26,006 nt of DNA from Chloroflexota bacterium (GCA_005889395.1 VBFX01000022.1:1-26006), one strand, 5' to 3'; shown: positions 15,780 through 23,719, counted from the stretch's first letter. Notes: generated by a model not told the origin, from the sequence alone. A program made the numbers and translations.

Positions 15780-17720
15780 CGGGATCGGCTCCAGCTCCAC
15801 ATCGGCCCCGCTGGTCTTCGCCGTGAGCCGTAAGGCGGGATCGAAACCGAAGTTGGCGTTACTGGGTTGCTTCGGACTGCCGGAGAAGAAGATCTCGAGC
15901 TCGACCGGACGCGGCCGGCCGGTGGGGAGCAAGTCGAATCGCAGGTAGAGATTGCGGTCATCATGCCCGAACCAGATGCGCCGCACCGCCCCGGTCGGGG
16001 GATGCATGGCTCCAAAGAGCGCACTGACATCGACGTAACCGCCAGCCTCCCACTCCTCCTGGTCCACCACGCCGTTGAGCTTGGGCGTGATCTTACGGTG
16101 AGGGCGCTTCGAGGCTGATCCACCGGTGTCGTTGGCGATGGGGCGATAGAGCTCGGCGGGAGGCGTCCGTTTCAGCGACATATAGATGTTGCGCAGGTGG
16201 AGGCGGAACAGGCTGTCCCAAATCTGATCCATTCCGGAATCGTGAGATCGGCCGAACCACCAGAACCAGTCGCTGCCCTGCGCGATGAGCGCCTCGCGCC
16301 GCGCCGAGGCGAGCTGCTCGTGATCATCCGCGGCTCGCTCGCGCTCGCTGAGAAAATCCCGCGCCTGCGCCAGCAGGTCCCAGGCGACATTGTGTTCCGC
16401 GTCGCCCACCCAGGTGTCGAAGTTCGCGTTGATCCAGGAGCCGGGATGGATACGAGACAGCGCGTGCTCGGCGGGGAACTCAGCGATGAATTCGGAGACG
16501 GTCACCGTTTTCAAGTCCGGCTCCCTCGAGAGCCGGCTGTAAAGCGAGTGGAGGAACGGGTTGCCATTGGCCTCGTACGAATCCCAGCAGTTTTCGCCGT
16601 CGAGAGCGATCACCGCCAACAACGGCCTATCCTGCTGCCGCTCTTGGATGGCACGGAGCCGACGGACGAGGTCCGCGGCCGCCTCGTCGGCCGGTGAATT
16701 CTGGTACTCAAAGCCAATTGCGTTGGAGAGCGGCGCGTCGCGAAACACGAGATGGATCGGCGGGTCATTGCCCTGCACACGGTAGGGCGTATAGAGCTGC
16801 TCGGGCTGGGCCACCTGTCCCTGCGCGTCCCGAATGATCGGGCTCGCGAGCGACCGGGAGAGAACCCCCTCATCGCTCAGCATCCACTCCAGCCGGTGAT
16901 CGGCGGCCAGCCGCACCACGTCTTCGGAAACGGCGGCTTCCGGCGGCCAGACGCCGCGCGGCCGGCGCCCGAAGTGGCGGCGATGCGCCTCGATCCCAAG
17001 GCGTAGCTGTTCGGCCGCGTCGTCCGCGTGCTTGAACATCGCGCGCGGCATCTTGAGGTCCGGCCGTGGGTGATAGTAGGGGCTGGTGATCAGCTCGGCC
17101 TGCCCACGTTCCTGCAGCTCCCGATATTTGGGGAGCACTTTACGGAGCAGCTCGAACTGCACCCGCAGGACGGGCTCCACATCGGCGTCCGAAAAGAACC
17201 GGCCTTTGCGGACCAGTTCGGCAATCTCCGGATTGTCTTCCATCGCCTCGGGGCCGATCCACGACAGGTTGAACCACACGAGCAGATCGCGCAGCTCGGC
17301 GTCCGAGAACAGCGTGGCCAAGCCGCCGGCTGTGGGTGGCCCTGCCTGCTCCCGCTTGCGCACCAGTTCCAGGTAGCGTGGATACTGGCGGACCCGCCGA
17401 ATCTGACCCGACTCCGTCATCCAGCGCGCGACGAAGCCCCGCTCGTCGGCACTGAGCCCCGACACCGGACGGCGGGCCAGCTCCATGTAGACGTCCTGGA
17501 CGCCGCCGTCGACATAATCCTGGATCTGCTCCACCAACGCCGGCACCAGGTTGAACGTCAGCTTGACGTCCGGGTAGCCATCGAGTAACGCCGGCATCTT
17601 GTAGTAGTCCTTGGCGGCGCGCAGCCGAACCCAGGGCAACAGAAAGCTGTTGCTCAGGTCATCCTTGTAATAAGGCTGGTGCATGTGCCAGACGAAGGCC
17701 ACGTGCAGCGGGCGCGTCAC
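15780..17720 (-). pseudogene. glycoside hydrolase family 57 (alpha-amylase/amylopullulanase-like), with internal losses and a C-terminal frameshift
   Basis: From GTG 17720 the protein shows the GH57 regions: HMHQPYY (residues 13-18), ELITSPYYHP (209-218), GVWPPEAAVSE with the nucleophile Glu261, WMLSDEG (279-284) and ALDGENCWDSYE with Asp374. A helical domain (to about 540) and a DOMON-like beta domain (LNGVVDQEEWEAGGYVDV onward) follow. It should hydrolyse or transfer alpha-glucans. Two oddities appear. After YYHP the usual I-L-P-L-L-x-D-T-D segment (about 14 residues) is missing in frame near 17066. At about 15780, after ELEPIPA, the homology moves to another frame (GETVEMVAVAHEKG...), while this frame stays open as meaningless sequence to 15267. 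The continuation lies in the glgA frame. It starts 15 bases after the preceding membrane-protein gene. Confidence 0.75.
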
Positions 17721-17728
17721 GGGGAAAG

Positions 17729-17734
17729 AGTCTA
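17729..17734 (-). promoter_or_regulatory. -10-like box before the GH57 GTG start
   Basis: TAGACT ends eight bases before GTG 17720, and the interval (CTTTCCCC) has no Shine-Dalgarno. This would allow a leaderless transcript from within the operon. Inferred from spacing only. Confidence 0.3.
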
Positions 17735-17735
17735 G

Positions 17736-18383
17736 CTAACCGGCCGCTCTTTTTAGCGGTTCCGGAGGCACCAGGCTGAAGACGTAACGGAGGTGCGGCG
17801 AGTACGCGACCGTGATCCGATCGCCGGGGCGCAGCAGGTCGAAGGTGGTGTGGTTGACGCGGAAGGCCTCGGCCCACAGCTTCTTGGTCATCACCCGATC
17901 GCCCGCCTGGACGGCGACGCGGTAGGTGCGGCCGAAGAGCCCCACGTCCCGGCGCATTCCGACGACCAGGCCGACCATTGAGCATCGCCGGGCCGCGAGG
18001 TCGAGGCCGCTGCGGACGAGCACGATGACACCGACCGGGACGACGGTGAAGGATGCCGCGAGCGTGAACATCATCGAGTACTCGAGCCAGCGCGCCACGG
18101 GGTGCGTGACTGCCTCGGCCAGCTCCGGCCCGACGATGAAAAAGGCGAGACACCCAAGCACGATGGAGACAAAGCCGAGCGCGGCGGACATCACGGGCGG
18201 CTCCCCGCGGCAGATCGTCCACAAATGCCACTTGACGCGCGGCCGCATGGGGCGGCCGTCCGGTCCGACGGCGATCGTCAGCTGGCCCCAGGGCATGGAC
18301 CCGCCGACGAGCCGCAACAGGAGCAGCACGCCAATCGCCACGGCCGCCAGAGCCGGAAACGGAGGCACGTGCAAGGAAGACAC
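17736..18383 (-). CDS. small membrane protein of unknown function, 215 aa
   Basis: GTG 18383 opens a 215-residue protein. It has an N-terminal helix (ALAAVAIGVLLLLRLVGG), a loop, two further helices (AALGFVSIVLGCLAFFIVG and MMFTLAASFTVVPVGVIVLV) and a soluble C-terminal half. That half, FGRTYRVAVQAGDRVMTKKLWAEAFRV...RPGDRITVAYSPHLRYVFSLV, has the beta-strand rhythm of a small barrel, something like an NfeD or PH-like module. I do not recognise the family. No Shine-Dalgarno is seen; a TATACC box lies six bases upstream, so it may be leaderless. Its stop is 15 bases before the GH57 gene, so the two may be expressed together. Confidence 0.7.
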   Translation of the reverse strand: MSSLHVPPFPALAAVAIGVLLLLRLVGGSMPWGQLTIAVGPDGRPMRPRVKWHLWTICRGEPPVMSAALGFVSIVLGCLAFFIVGPELAEAVTHPVARWLEYSMMFTLAASFTVVPVGVIVLVRSGLDLAARRCSMVGLVVGMRRDVGLFGRTYRVAVQAGDRVMTKKLWAEAFRVNHTTFDLLRPGDRITVAYSPHLRYVFSLVPPEPLKRAAG

Positions 18384-18389
18384 CCCTGC

Positions 18390-18395
18390 GGTATA
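18390..18395 (-). promoter_or_regulatory. -10-like box before the small membrane protein
   Basis: TATACC ends six bases before GTG 18383, the same spacing as the boxes before the MFS and holin-like genes. A self-complementary ACCCGGG/CCCGGGT element (18396-18411) fills the spacer region upstream. Weak match, low certainty. Confidence 0.3.
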
Positions 18396-18427
18396 ACCCG
18401 GGGGCCCGGGTCGACCTTGCAGCCGTT

Positions 18428-18444
18428 GAATACGGATCGTATTC
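18428..18444 (-). terminator. perfect hairpin after the receiver gene
   Basis: GAATACG and CGTATTC pair perfectly (seven base pairs) around a three-base loop, five bases after the TAG stop of the receiver gene. No T-run follows. It may be a transcript end/processing signal or a protein-binding palindrome upstream of the next gene. Confidence 0.45.
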
Positions 18445-18449
18445 GGGAG

Positions 18450-18845
18450 TTAGACCCTGGGCGGCAGCGTCCGGGCGTTCGCGTACTGGCGGACCTTGTC
18501 GCGCAGTTTCGGCAAGGGGTCGGTCTTCAGAAAGTACTCGTCACAGCCGGCCCGCTTTGCCTCCTCCGGCGTCGCCATCCCGGCGGTGTAGACGATCACC
18601 TTGATGCCCAGGGAGTAGCGGCTCTCGCGGATTTTCCGGCAGAGCTGCAACCCGTCGATCCCCGGCATCTGGACGTCGGCGACGACGACCGCCGGCTGGT
18701 AATCCACGCAACACTTCCAGGCTTCAGCGCCGTCTTTGGCCTCAATCACTTCGTGGCCATCCAGCTCGAGCAGCGTCCGCAGCATTGTCCGGACGTCGCG
18801 GTCGTCATCGGCAATCAGGACAGGTGGTTCGTCGTTGGTCGCCAT
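18450..18845 (-). CDS. stand-alone response regulator receiver protein
   Basis: The 131-residue protein is a single CheY-like receiver domain with no output domain. It has acidic pocket Asp13/Asp14 (IADDDRDVR), phospho-acceptor Asp57 (VVVADVQMPGIDG), Thr87 (VIVYTAG) and Lys107 (EYFLKTDPL), so it should be phosphorylatable. ATG 18845 is chosen because the receiver fold begins right after it and it lies eight bases after the GH57 stop; upstream in-frame codons give low-complexity basic sequence antisense-like to the preceding gene. No histidine kinase is present in the window. Its place as last gene of an alpha-glucan operon (IMPase-GT4-GH57) suggests a role in controlling that pathway, but the target is unknown. 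Confidence 0.9.
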   Translation of the reverse strand: MATNDEPPVLIADDDRDVRTMLRTLLELDGHEVIEAKDGAEAWKCCVDYQPAVVVADVQMPGIDGLQLCRKIRESRYSLGIKVIVYTAGMATPEEAKRAGCDEYFLKTDPLPKLRDKVRQYANARTLPPRV

Positions 18846-18853
18846 TTCGCGAC

Positions 18854-20059
18854 TCAGACGTACTCGTCCATGGCGCGCAGGAAGTTGACGTAGACGCGCT
18901 GCTGTTCTCGAAGGATGCCTAGCCCGCCGAGCTCCCACCATTCATCGGGAGTGAAGTAGGCGGAGACCTCCGCCTGGGCACCGGCTTTGGAGAACCACTG
19001 GATCAGGTGCAGGTTGTCCGACTGGAGCAGCCACATGGCGATGTCGATCAGGTGCGGGTGCTTGGTGAGCTTCGCCTTGTTGTAGATGTGATGCATCAGC
19101 CGGAAGATTCCTTGTTGCGCCTCGTTGCCCAGAAAGAAATCCATGCCGCCGTCGCCCGCCCACGTACATCCGTACTCGGGGAGCGGCATCTCGTGGGCGT
19201 CCTTGAAGGTCGTGATCGCTTCCGCGGGCAGCAGGTAGCGCATCTTGTTCTTGACGAAGTCGGCGTGGAGCGCGTGCATGAACGGGAAGATGCCGGAGTC
19301 AGCCCGGTGGTGCTCACCGAAGGTCTCGAAGTCCCAGGCGAGGAAGACGAACTCGCCCATCGCCTGGCGGACCCAGGTCGCGTAGGTGTCGGCCATCAGC
19401 GGCCAGCCGTTCCACTGCCGATTACTGAAACGGTAGCCGACATCGTCGCTCAGCTCATAGTGGCGGGTAAAGAGCCGCATCTCCTCGTTGGGATAGCGGT
19501 AGAGGTGCGTCGGCTCGCGCCAGCCCATCACCCAGGGTCGGCCATCCATCACCGCGCCCCGAAAACCGCTCAGCTGTAGCTGGAAATAGACGTCGTTCGA
19601 CATGAACATCTCGGTCGTGTCGGTGACGGTGATCGTTTTCTGGAAGGTCTCCTCGAGTTGCCGCTTGCCCCACGCCATGCGCTCGGCAAAGGCGGCGATA
19701 TCGAGATAAAAGACGAAGGAGTGATAGGGTTCGACCGCGACCAGCTCGACGTTCTCGTGGCTGACGAGCTTCTGGAAGCCGGCCAGCACGTCCGGGCCGA
19801 AACGCCGCATCTGGAGCAGGAGCGAGACCGAGAAGCCAAGGGAGATCTTCATCCCCTTCTCCACCAGCGACTGGAAGAGCTCGGTGGCCGGCCGGTAACT
19901 GTACTTCGAAACCTTATCGAAATAGCGCCGGTCCATCTGCTCGTCGAAGATCAGGCCATCCATCTTCTCCGGCGAGGTGCCGCGGGGGATGAGCTGGGCC
20001 GGTAGGCGGACGCGCCGCGGCTGGTGCGCAACCATATAGATAACCAGGTTGTTAGGCAT
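18854..20059 (-). CDS. glycoside hydrolase family 57, alpha-amylase-like
   Basis: This 401-residue protein is the compact GH57 type. It starts NLVIYMVAHQPRR (region 1, HQP near 12-14), then GLIFDEQMDRRYFDKVSKYSY, ISLGFSVSLLLQM, VEPYHSF, TDTTEMFMSND (candidate nucleophile Glu in TTE), DDVGYRFSNRQW and FLAWDFETFGEHH (catalytic Asp region 4). It ends in a helical C-terminal region. Length and motif order are complete, unlike the other GH57 gene here. It probably hydrolyses or transfers intracellular alpha-1,4-glucans. ATG 20059 has AGGA four bases upstream and overlaps the GT4 stop by eight bases. It belongs to a four-gene operon with the IMPase-like, GT4 and receiver genes; the next ATG follows its stop by eight bases. 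Confidence 0.9.
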   Translation of the reverse strand: MPNNLVIYMVAHQPRRVRLPAQLIPRGTSPEKMDGLIFDEQMDRRYFDKVSKYSYRPATELFQSLVEKGMKISLGFSVSLLLQMRRFGPDVLAGFQKLVSHENVELVAVEPYHSFVFYLDIAAFAERMAWGKRQLEETFQKTITVTDTTEMFMSNDVYFQLQLSGFRGAVMDGRPWVMGWREPTHLYRYPNEEMRLFTRHYELSDDVGYRFSNRQWNGWPLMADTYATWVRQAMGEFVFLAWDFETFGEHHRADSGIFPFMHALHADFVKNKMRYLLPAEAITTFKDAHEMPLPEYGCTWAGDGGMDFFLGNEAQQGIFRLMHHIYNKAKLTKHPHLIDIAMWLLQSDNLHLIQWFSKAGAQAEVSAYFTPDEWWELGGLGILREQQRVYVNFLRAMDEYV

Positions 20060-21359
20060 CGATTCCTATCCTCTCAGACGTGATGCTCAGCCCCTGCTTC
20101 AAGGCGACGAATTCGAGGCGTTGCAGGAAGATGTCGATCACCCGCTGCCAGGTGTAGTCGCGCGCCGTGCGCTGGGCGGCGATTCGCAGGTTGCGGGCCG
20201 TGTCTGGATGGGCCGCAAGGTGATTGACGTAGGCGACGATCTCGGCCGCATCCTCGGTCTCGATGACGATCGCGTTCTTGAACGGCTCGGCGTATTCCTC
20301 ACCGGTCGCGCCGACGAAGGCGACGCCACCGGACGCCATCGCCTCCAGGCCCACCAGGCCGAACGGCTCGTGCCCGCTGTTGGCCAGCGTGGCGGTCGCC
20401 GAGGCGTAGAGGACCGGAAGGAGGTCGTCGGGGAGGAAGGCCGTGACGTTCCAGATGTCGGCATCGGTGTTGTCCCGCAGCGTCTTCGCCAGTCCCGCGA
20501 CATCTTCGATGCGGGTGGACAGCGGCGCGACGCGGAGTCCGCGCCGCTGCGCAAAATCGAGAACCTCACCGCCGAAGGGTTCGAGGCCACCGCGCATCAG
20601 CAGCCGGGTCGTCACCCCCCGTTCTTTCAGCTGGGCAACGGCGGCGATCGCCTGGTGCCAGCGCTTGTCCGGGCTGAAGCGCCCGATCTTGAAGAGGAAC
20701 ACCGGCGCATTCACCGCGGCGCGCACCGCGCGCACCTGCGCCTGGCTGACCCGGGCGATCATCGAGCCGGGAATGCCGTTGGGCACCACGATGGGGTTGA
20801 CACCCCAGCGCCACATGATGTGTTTCATGTACCGGCTCACCGTCATCAGGGTGCAGACGAAAGCAAGCTGACCCCAGTTGATGCGGTGGAAGGAGAAGTG
20901 GTTGTTCGCGTTCCAGAGGAGAAGGCAGCGGTCGCGCAGCCCGGCGAAATAGAGCGCATCCGAGATCAGGCTCATCGCATGGGCCAGGTGCCACTCCTCA
21001 CCGAGCACCACCACCGTCTGGCCGCGCTCGATCACCGGCCTGATGTAGTCCTTAACCAGGGCGTCCGGAAGGCTGCGGTTGAGGTCCGCGACTTTGTCAT
21101 CCTCGCCGTCGTAGACGCCGGCCGGATGATAACGGCTGATCCACTGGCTCCAGCGATGCAGCCACAACCGGCCGTCGAGCGCGCTCTCATCGGCGGGAAG
21201 CTTGGGGTCGCCGACGAAGAAGAGGTGCGTCTGGAAGCCGCGCTCGGCCAGCGCTCGCGACAGTTCTTTGACGCGAACCCCCAGCCCGCCCGCCTGCGAG
21301 TACTCGTCGGGGCCCTCGAAGGAAAGCAGGATGAAGGTGGTCTGTTCCGGCTCGAGCAT
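20052..21359 (-). CDS. glycosyltransferase family 4 (GT-B)
   Basis: The 435-residue protein has the GT-B double Rossmann layout. The N-terminal GGLGVRVKELSRALAERGFQTHLF is the acceptor-domain glycine loop. VSRYMKHIMWRWGVNPIVVPNGI follows at the domain linker. The C-terminal donor domain has FLFKIGRFSPDKRWHQAI and the E-x7-E motif HEPFGLVGLEAMASGGVAFVG. It transfers sugar from an NDP-sugar to an unknown acceptor, retaining configuration. Its pairing with a GH57 amylase is common in alpha-glucan clusters, so trehalose, glucosyl-glycerate or glycogen-related roles are possible. ATG 21359 shares a base with the preceding stop (TGATG), and GAGGG lies seven bases upstream. Complete. Confidence 0.88.
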   Translation of the reverse strand: MLEPEQTTFILLSFEGPDEYSQAGGLGVRVKELSRALAERGFQTHLFFVGDPKLPADESALDGRLWLHRWSQWISRYHPAGVYDGEDDKVADLNRSLPDALVKDYIRPVIERGQTVVVLGEEWHLAHAMSLISDALYFAGLRDRCLLLWNANNHFSFHRINWGQLAFVCTLMTVSRYMKHIMWRWGVNPIVVPNGIPGSMIARVSQAQVRAVRAAVNAPVFLFKIGRFSPDKRWHQAIAAVAQLKERGVTTRLLMRGGLEPFGGEVLDFAQRRGLRVAPLSTRIEDVAGLAKTLRDNTDADIWNVTAFLPDDLLPVLYASATATLANSGHEPFGLVGLEAMASGGVAFVGATGEEYAEPFKNAIVIETEDAAEIVAYVNHLAAHPDTARNLRIAAQRTARDYTWQRVIDIFLQRLEFVALKQGLSITSERIGIDA

Positions 21360-22186
21360 CAGGAAACCCTCACGCGCAAGAGCTCGAGGGCATAGGCATG
21401 AATCTGGCGGGACAGGGAGGCCAGCAGCGTGGTCCGCGCGTCCAATCGGACCGAGACCGAGTCGACCGACCCGCCGTCGAAGCCGGTGGCGATCCCACCG
21501 GCCTCGCGGAGGATGAGGAGCGGCCCCGCGAGATCGAACGATCGCACTGGGGCGGGCGTCACCTGGAGAGCGATCCCGCCGGCCGCGGTGTGACAGAGGT
21601 TGAGCGCCGCCGAGCCGAGCTGACGGACCTTTTCCGCATGCGCGAAGATCGGCGCGGCTCGCGCGCGCGGCTCGACGCCCGACGGCGCATCGAACTGGAC
21701 GAGCGGGATCGACCGGCCGTCAAAGGCCGGCGGCGCCGGGCGCAGCGGCGCACCCCGGTGAAACGCGCCCCCACCGGCGATCGCGTGGTATTCGTCGCCG
21801 GTCACCAGGTTTTGGACATAGCCGAGCCGTACGTCGGAGACCCGGTCACCCTCAGTGAACGCCAGCACGACCGCATAGTACGGCAGCCCCATCTTCGCGT
21901 TGAAGCTCCCATCGAGCGGGTCGGCCAGCACGAGGGGTTCGCCGCCGAAATCGCGCTCGCCGAGCTCCTCCGAGATCAGCCGGAAGCGCAGGCCGCTGCG
22001 ATAGGCTTGCTCCAGGTGGCGGACCACAATGTCTTCGGCGAGCTGATCGAGATAAATGGTCCGGTCGCCACCTGCACCGAGGCCGACCTCCTCTCGTGCG
22101 GCGGGCGTGCCGGCCAGCGGCGGGATCGTGGCGCGGATCTCCGCGGCGATGGCCCGGAAGATGGGAAGCCAGGCTTGTGAGGTCAC
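21359..22186 (-). CDS. inositol monophosphatase / fructose-1,6-bisphosphatase-like phosphatase
   Basis: The 275-residue protein has the lithium-sensitive phosphatase fold signatures. They are a first metal acid pair ISEELGE (Glu73, Glu74), LADPLDGSFNAK (Asp89, Asp92 and the DPLDGS motif), GGGAFHRGAPL, and a late FDLAGPLLILREAGG in place of the more usual WDxAAG. It removes phosphate from inositol 1-phosphate, fructose 1,6-bisphosphate or another sugar phosphate; its lead place in a glucan operon favours a sugar phosphate. The start is GTG 22186, without a visible Shine-Dalgarno, and lies within a 13-base palindrome overlapping the start of the divergent mannosyltransferase gene. A later start would cut into the first helix, so GTG 22186 is preferred. 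Confidence 0.82.
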   Translation of the reverse strand: MTSQAWLPIFRAIAAEIRATIPPLAGTPAAREEVGLGAGGDRTIYLDQLAEDIVVRHLEQAYRSGLRFRLISEELGERDFGGEPLVLADPLDGSFNAKMGLPYYAVVLAFTEGDRVSDVRLGYVQNLVTGDEYHAIAGGGAFHRGAPLRPAPPAFDGRSIPLVQFDAPSGVEPRARAAPIFAHAEKVRQLGSAALNLCHTAAGGIALQVTPAPVRSFDLAGPLLILREAGGIATGFDGGSVDSVSVRLDARTTLLASLSRQIHAYALELLRVRVS

Positions 22187-23343
22187 TCAGTGACGTGGCC
22201 GGCAGGCCGTCGAGTCGGTATGGTACGCCAAGTCTGTCGATCGCCGGGCTCCCGGCGGACCGAGTTCGCCCCTGGTTGACGCTGCTGGCGCTCGCGCTCC
22301 TGGTCAAGGTCGTGCTGGTCACGCTGACCCTCATCGAGTTCGGCGCCGCCCCCGACCCCCTGGCCGCGCTGGGCCGCGCGTGGGACCAGTGGGACGCCAG
22401 GCACTACGTCTATCTCGCCACTCACGGTTACGAAACGGTTGGCGATGCTCGGAACCTGATCGCCTTCTTCCCGCTCTACCCGGCGCTGATCAGCGCGGTG
22501 GCCGCCGTCGGATTGCCGGCGCGGACGGCCGCCCTGCTGATCAGCAATGTTGCCGGCGTGGTCGCCGCCATCCTGCTCTACGAGATCGCCCGGGTCGATG
22601 GTCGCGAAAGGGCGGCCTGGCGCGCGGCGGCGTTCTTTACCGTCTTCCCCACCGCCTACTTCTTACTCGTCGGTTACACCGAGGCCCTCTTCTGCGCGCT
22701 GACGTTCGGTTCCGTGCTGTCCGCGCGCCACAAGCGCTGGCTCTGGGCGGGGCTGCTGGGCGGGCTGGCCTCGGCAGCGCGGCTCACCGGGCTCGCGCTG
22801 CTCCCGTTCCTTACGGTCGAGCTGCTCGCGGCGCGGCGCGCCCTGCGCAGCCTCTGGGAGCTGGTCGTCCCACCGCTGCTCGTCGCTCTCGGCTTCGTCA
22901 CCTATCTCCTCACCAACCTGCTGCTCCTGGGCGACCCGCTCGCCTTCGTCACGGTGCAGCGGGAACACTGGTCGCATTCGTTCGCCGCGCCCTGGATCGG
23001 ACTCGAAGGGGCAGTCCGCAGTCTCAGCTGGCGCGTCCCCTGGGAAAAGCTCACCGTTGGCGGCGGCGAGATCGCGGGCGGCATCGCGGCCTACCTGGCG
23101 ACGGCACTGAGCTGGCTGCGACTGCGGCCCGCGGATGCCGTCTACGCCACCGTGGTCACGGTGCTGGTCACGTTTCTGCCCTTCTGGCTGAGCATCCCCC
23201 GATATCTGCTCGGCATGTATCCGCTCTTCTTGCTCGCCGGGCGCATCACGCGCCGATGGTTGTACCTGCCGCTGGTGGGATTGTCTTTTGTCGCGCTGAT
23301 CGTCTTCGGCCTGGCCTTCGGCCGCGGCTACTGGGCCTTTTGA
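22177..23343 (+). CDS. PIG-V-like membrane mannosyltransferase
   Basis: A multi-pass membrane protein of about 389 residues. The conserved WDQWDARHYVYLATHGY (a W-D-x-x-x-Y acidic pair in the first lumenal-type loop) and FFPLYPALI after it match the PIG-V/GPI-mannosyltransferase-2-like family of GT-C enzymes. These transfer a sugar from a polyprenyl-phosphate donor outside the membrane. About nine to ten helices follow, including FTVFPTAYFLLVGYTEALFCALTFGS, also typical of the family. The start is uncertain. GTG 22177 gives a 30-residue hydrophilic leader before the first helix; the open frame extends further back, antisense to the phosphatase gene, which I discount. No Shine-Dalgarno is visible. 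It runs divergently from the phosphatase with overlapping starts. Confidence 0.8.
   Translation: MRSLSDVAGRPSSRYGTPSLSIAGLPADRVRPWLTLLALALLVKVVLVTLTLIEFGAAPDPLAALGRAWDQWDARHYVYLATHGYETVGDARNLIAFFPLYPALISAVAAVGLPARTAALLISNVAGVVAAILLYEIARVDGRERAAWRAAAFFTVFPTAYFLLVGYTEALFCALTFGSVLSARHKRWLWAGLLGGLASAARLTGLALLPFLTVELLAARRALRSLWELVVPPLLVALGFVTYLLTNLLLLGDPLAFVTVQREHWSHSFAAPWIGLEGAVRSLSWRVPWEKLTVGGGEIAGGIAAYLATALSWLRLRPADAVYATVVTVLVTFLPFWLSIPRYLLGMYPLFLLAGRITRRWLYLPLVGLSFVALIVFGLAFGRGYWAF
22182..22194. promoter_or_regulatory. 13-bp palindrome at overlapping divergent starts
   Basis: GTCACT-C-AGTGAC is a perfect inverted repeat lying across the GTG of the phosphatase gene and five bases inside the GTG of the divergent mannosyltransferase. 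A symmetric site there could bind one dimeric regulator for both genes. Inferred from symmetry and position. Confidence 0.35.
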
Positions 23344-23362
23344 TCGAGGGACGAAACCCGGT

Positions 23363-23701
23363 TTAAAACACGTGGGTCAGCACGGTGCTGACGATTACGT
23401 AGATCAGGTACCCGATCAGGATCAAGCCGAAGCCCACCGCGAAGTGCACGTTCATGATGCCCTGCAGCACAAGGAAGGAAAGGCCGAACAGGAGCGCGTT
23501 GAGCACGATCACGAACAATCCCAGCGTGAGGATCGTGACGGGCAGCGTCAGGATCAACAGAACAGGGCGGATGATCGTGTTGACGATGGCGAGAATCAGC
23601 GCCATCACCACCGCCAACCAGAGGTTCCCACCCCGAATGCCCCACACCACGTAGAAGACGAACAACAACGCGACGATGTGGATCAGGAACCGCGTTAACA
23701 C
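23363..23701 (-). CDS. phage holin family 4-type small membrane protein
   Basis: The 112-residue protein has four membrane segments and the conserved core of the widespread holin_4_2 (formerly DUF360) family: AIVNTIIRPVLLILTLPVTILTLGLFVIVLNALLF, in pieces VNxxIRPVLLxLTLPxTxLTLGLF. Despite the name, most members are ordinary chromosomal inner-membrane proteins of unknown function, and no phage genes surround it. GTG 23701 is the natural start; TAGAAT sits six bases upstream with no Shine-Dalgarno, suggesting a leaderless message. It is convergent with the PIG-V-like gene (19 bases between stops). Confidence 0.88.
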   Translation of the reverse strand: MLTRFLIHIVALLFVFYVVWGIRGGNLWLAVVMALILAIVNTIIRPVLLILTLPVTILTLGLFVIVLNALLFGLSFLVLQGIMNVHFAVGFGLILIGYLIYVIVSTVLTHVF

Positions 23702-23707
23702 GCCTGC

Positions 23708-23713
23708 ATTCTA
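23708..23713 (-). promoter_or_regulatory. -10 box of a probably leaderless holin-family transcript
   Basis: TAGAAT (five of six matches to TATAAT) ends six bases before GTG 23701. No Shine-Dalgarno intervenes, which fits transcription starting at the GTG. No -35 is apparent. Confidence 0.45.
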
Positions 23714-23719
23714 GTCGGC

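Noticed and set aside
23344..23375. Terminator between the convergent PIG-V-like and holin-family genes
   Set aside because: Only a five-base AAACC/GGTTT repeat with almost no loop is present; too weak to call.
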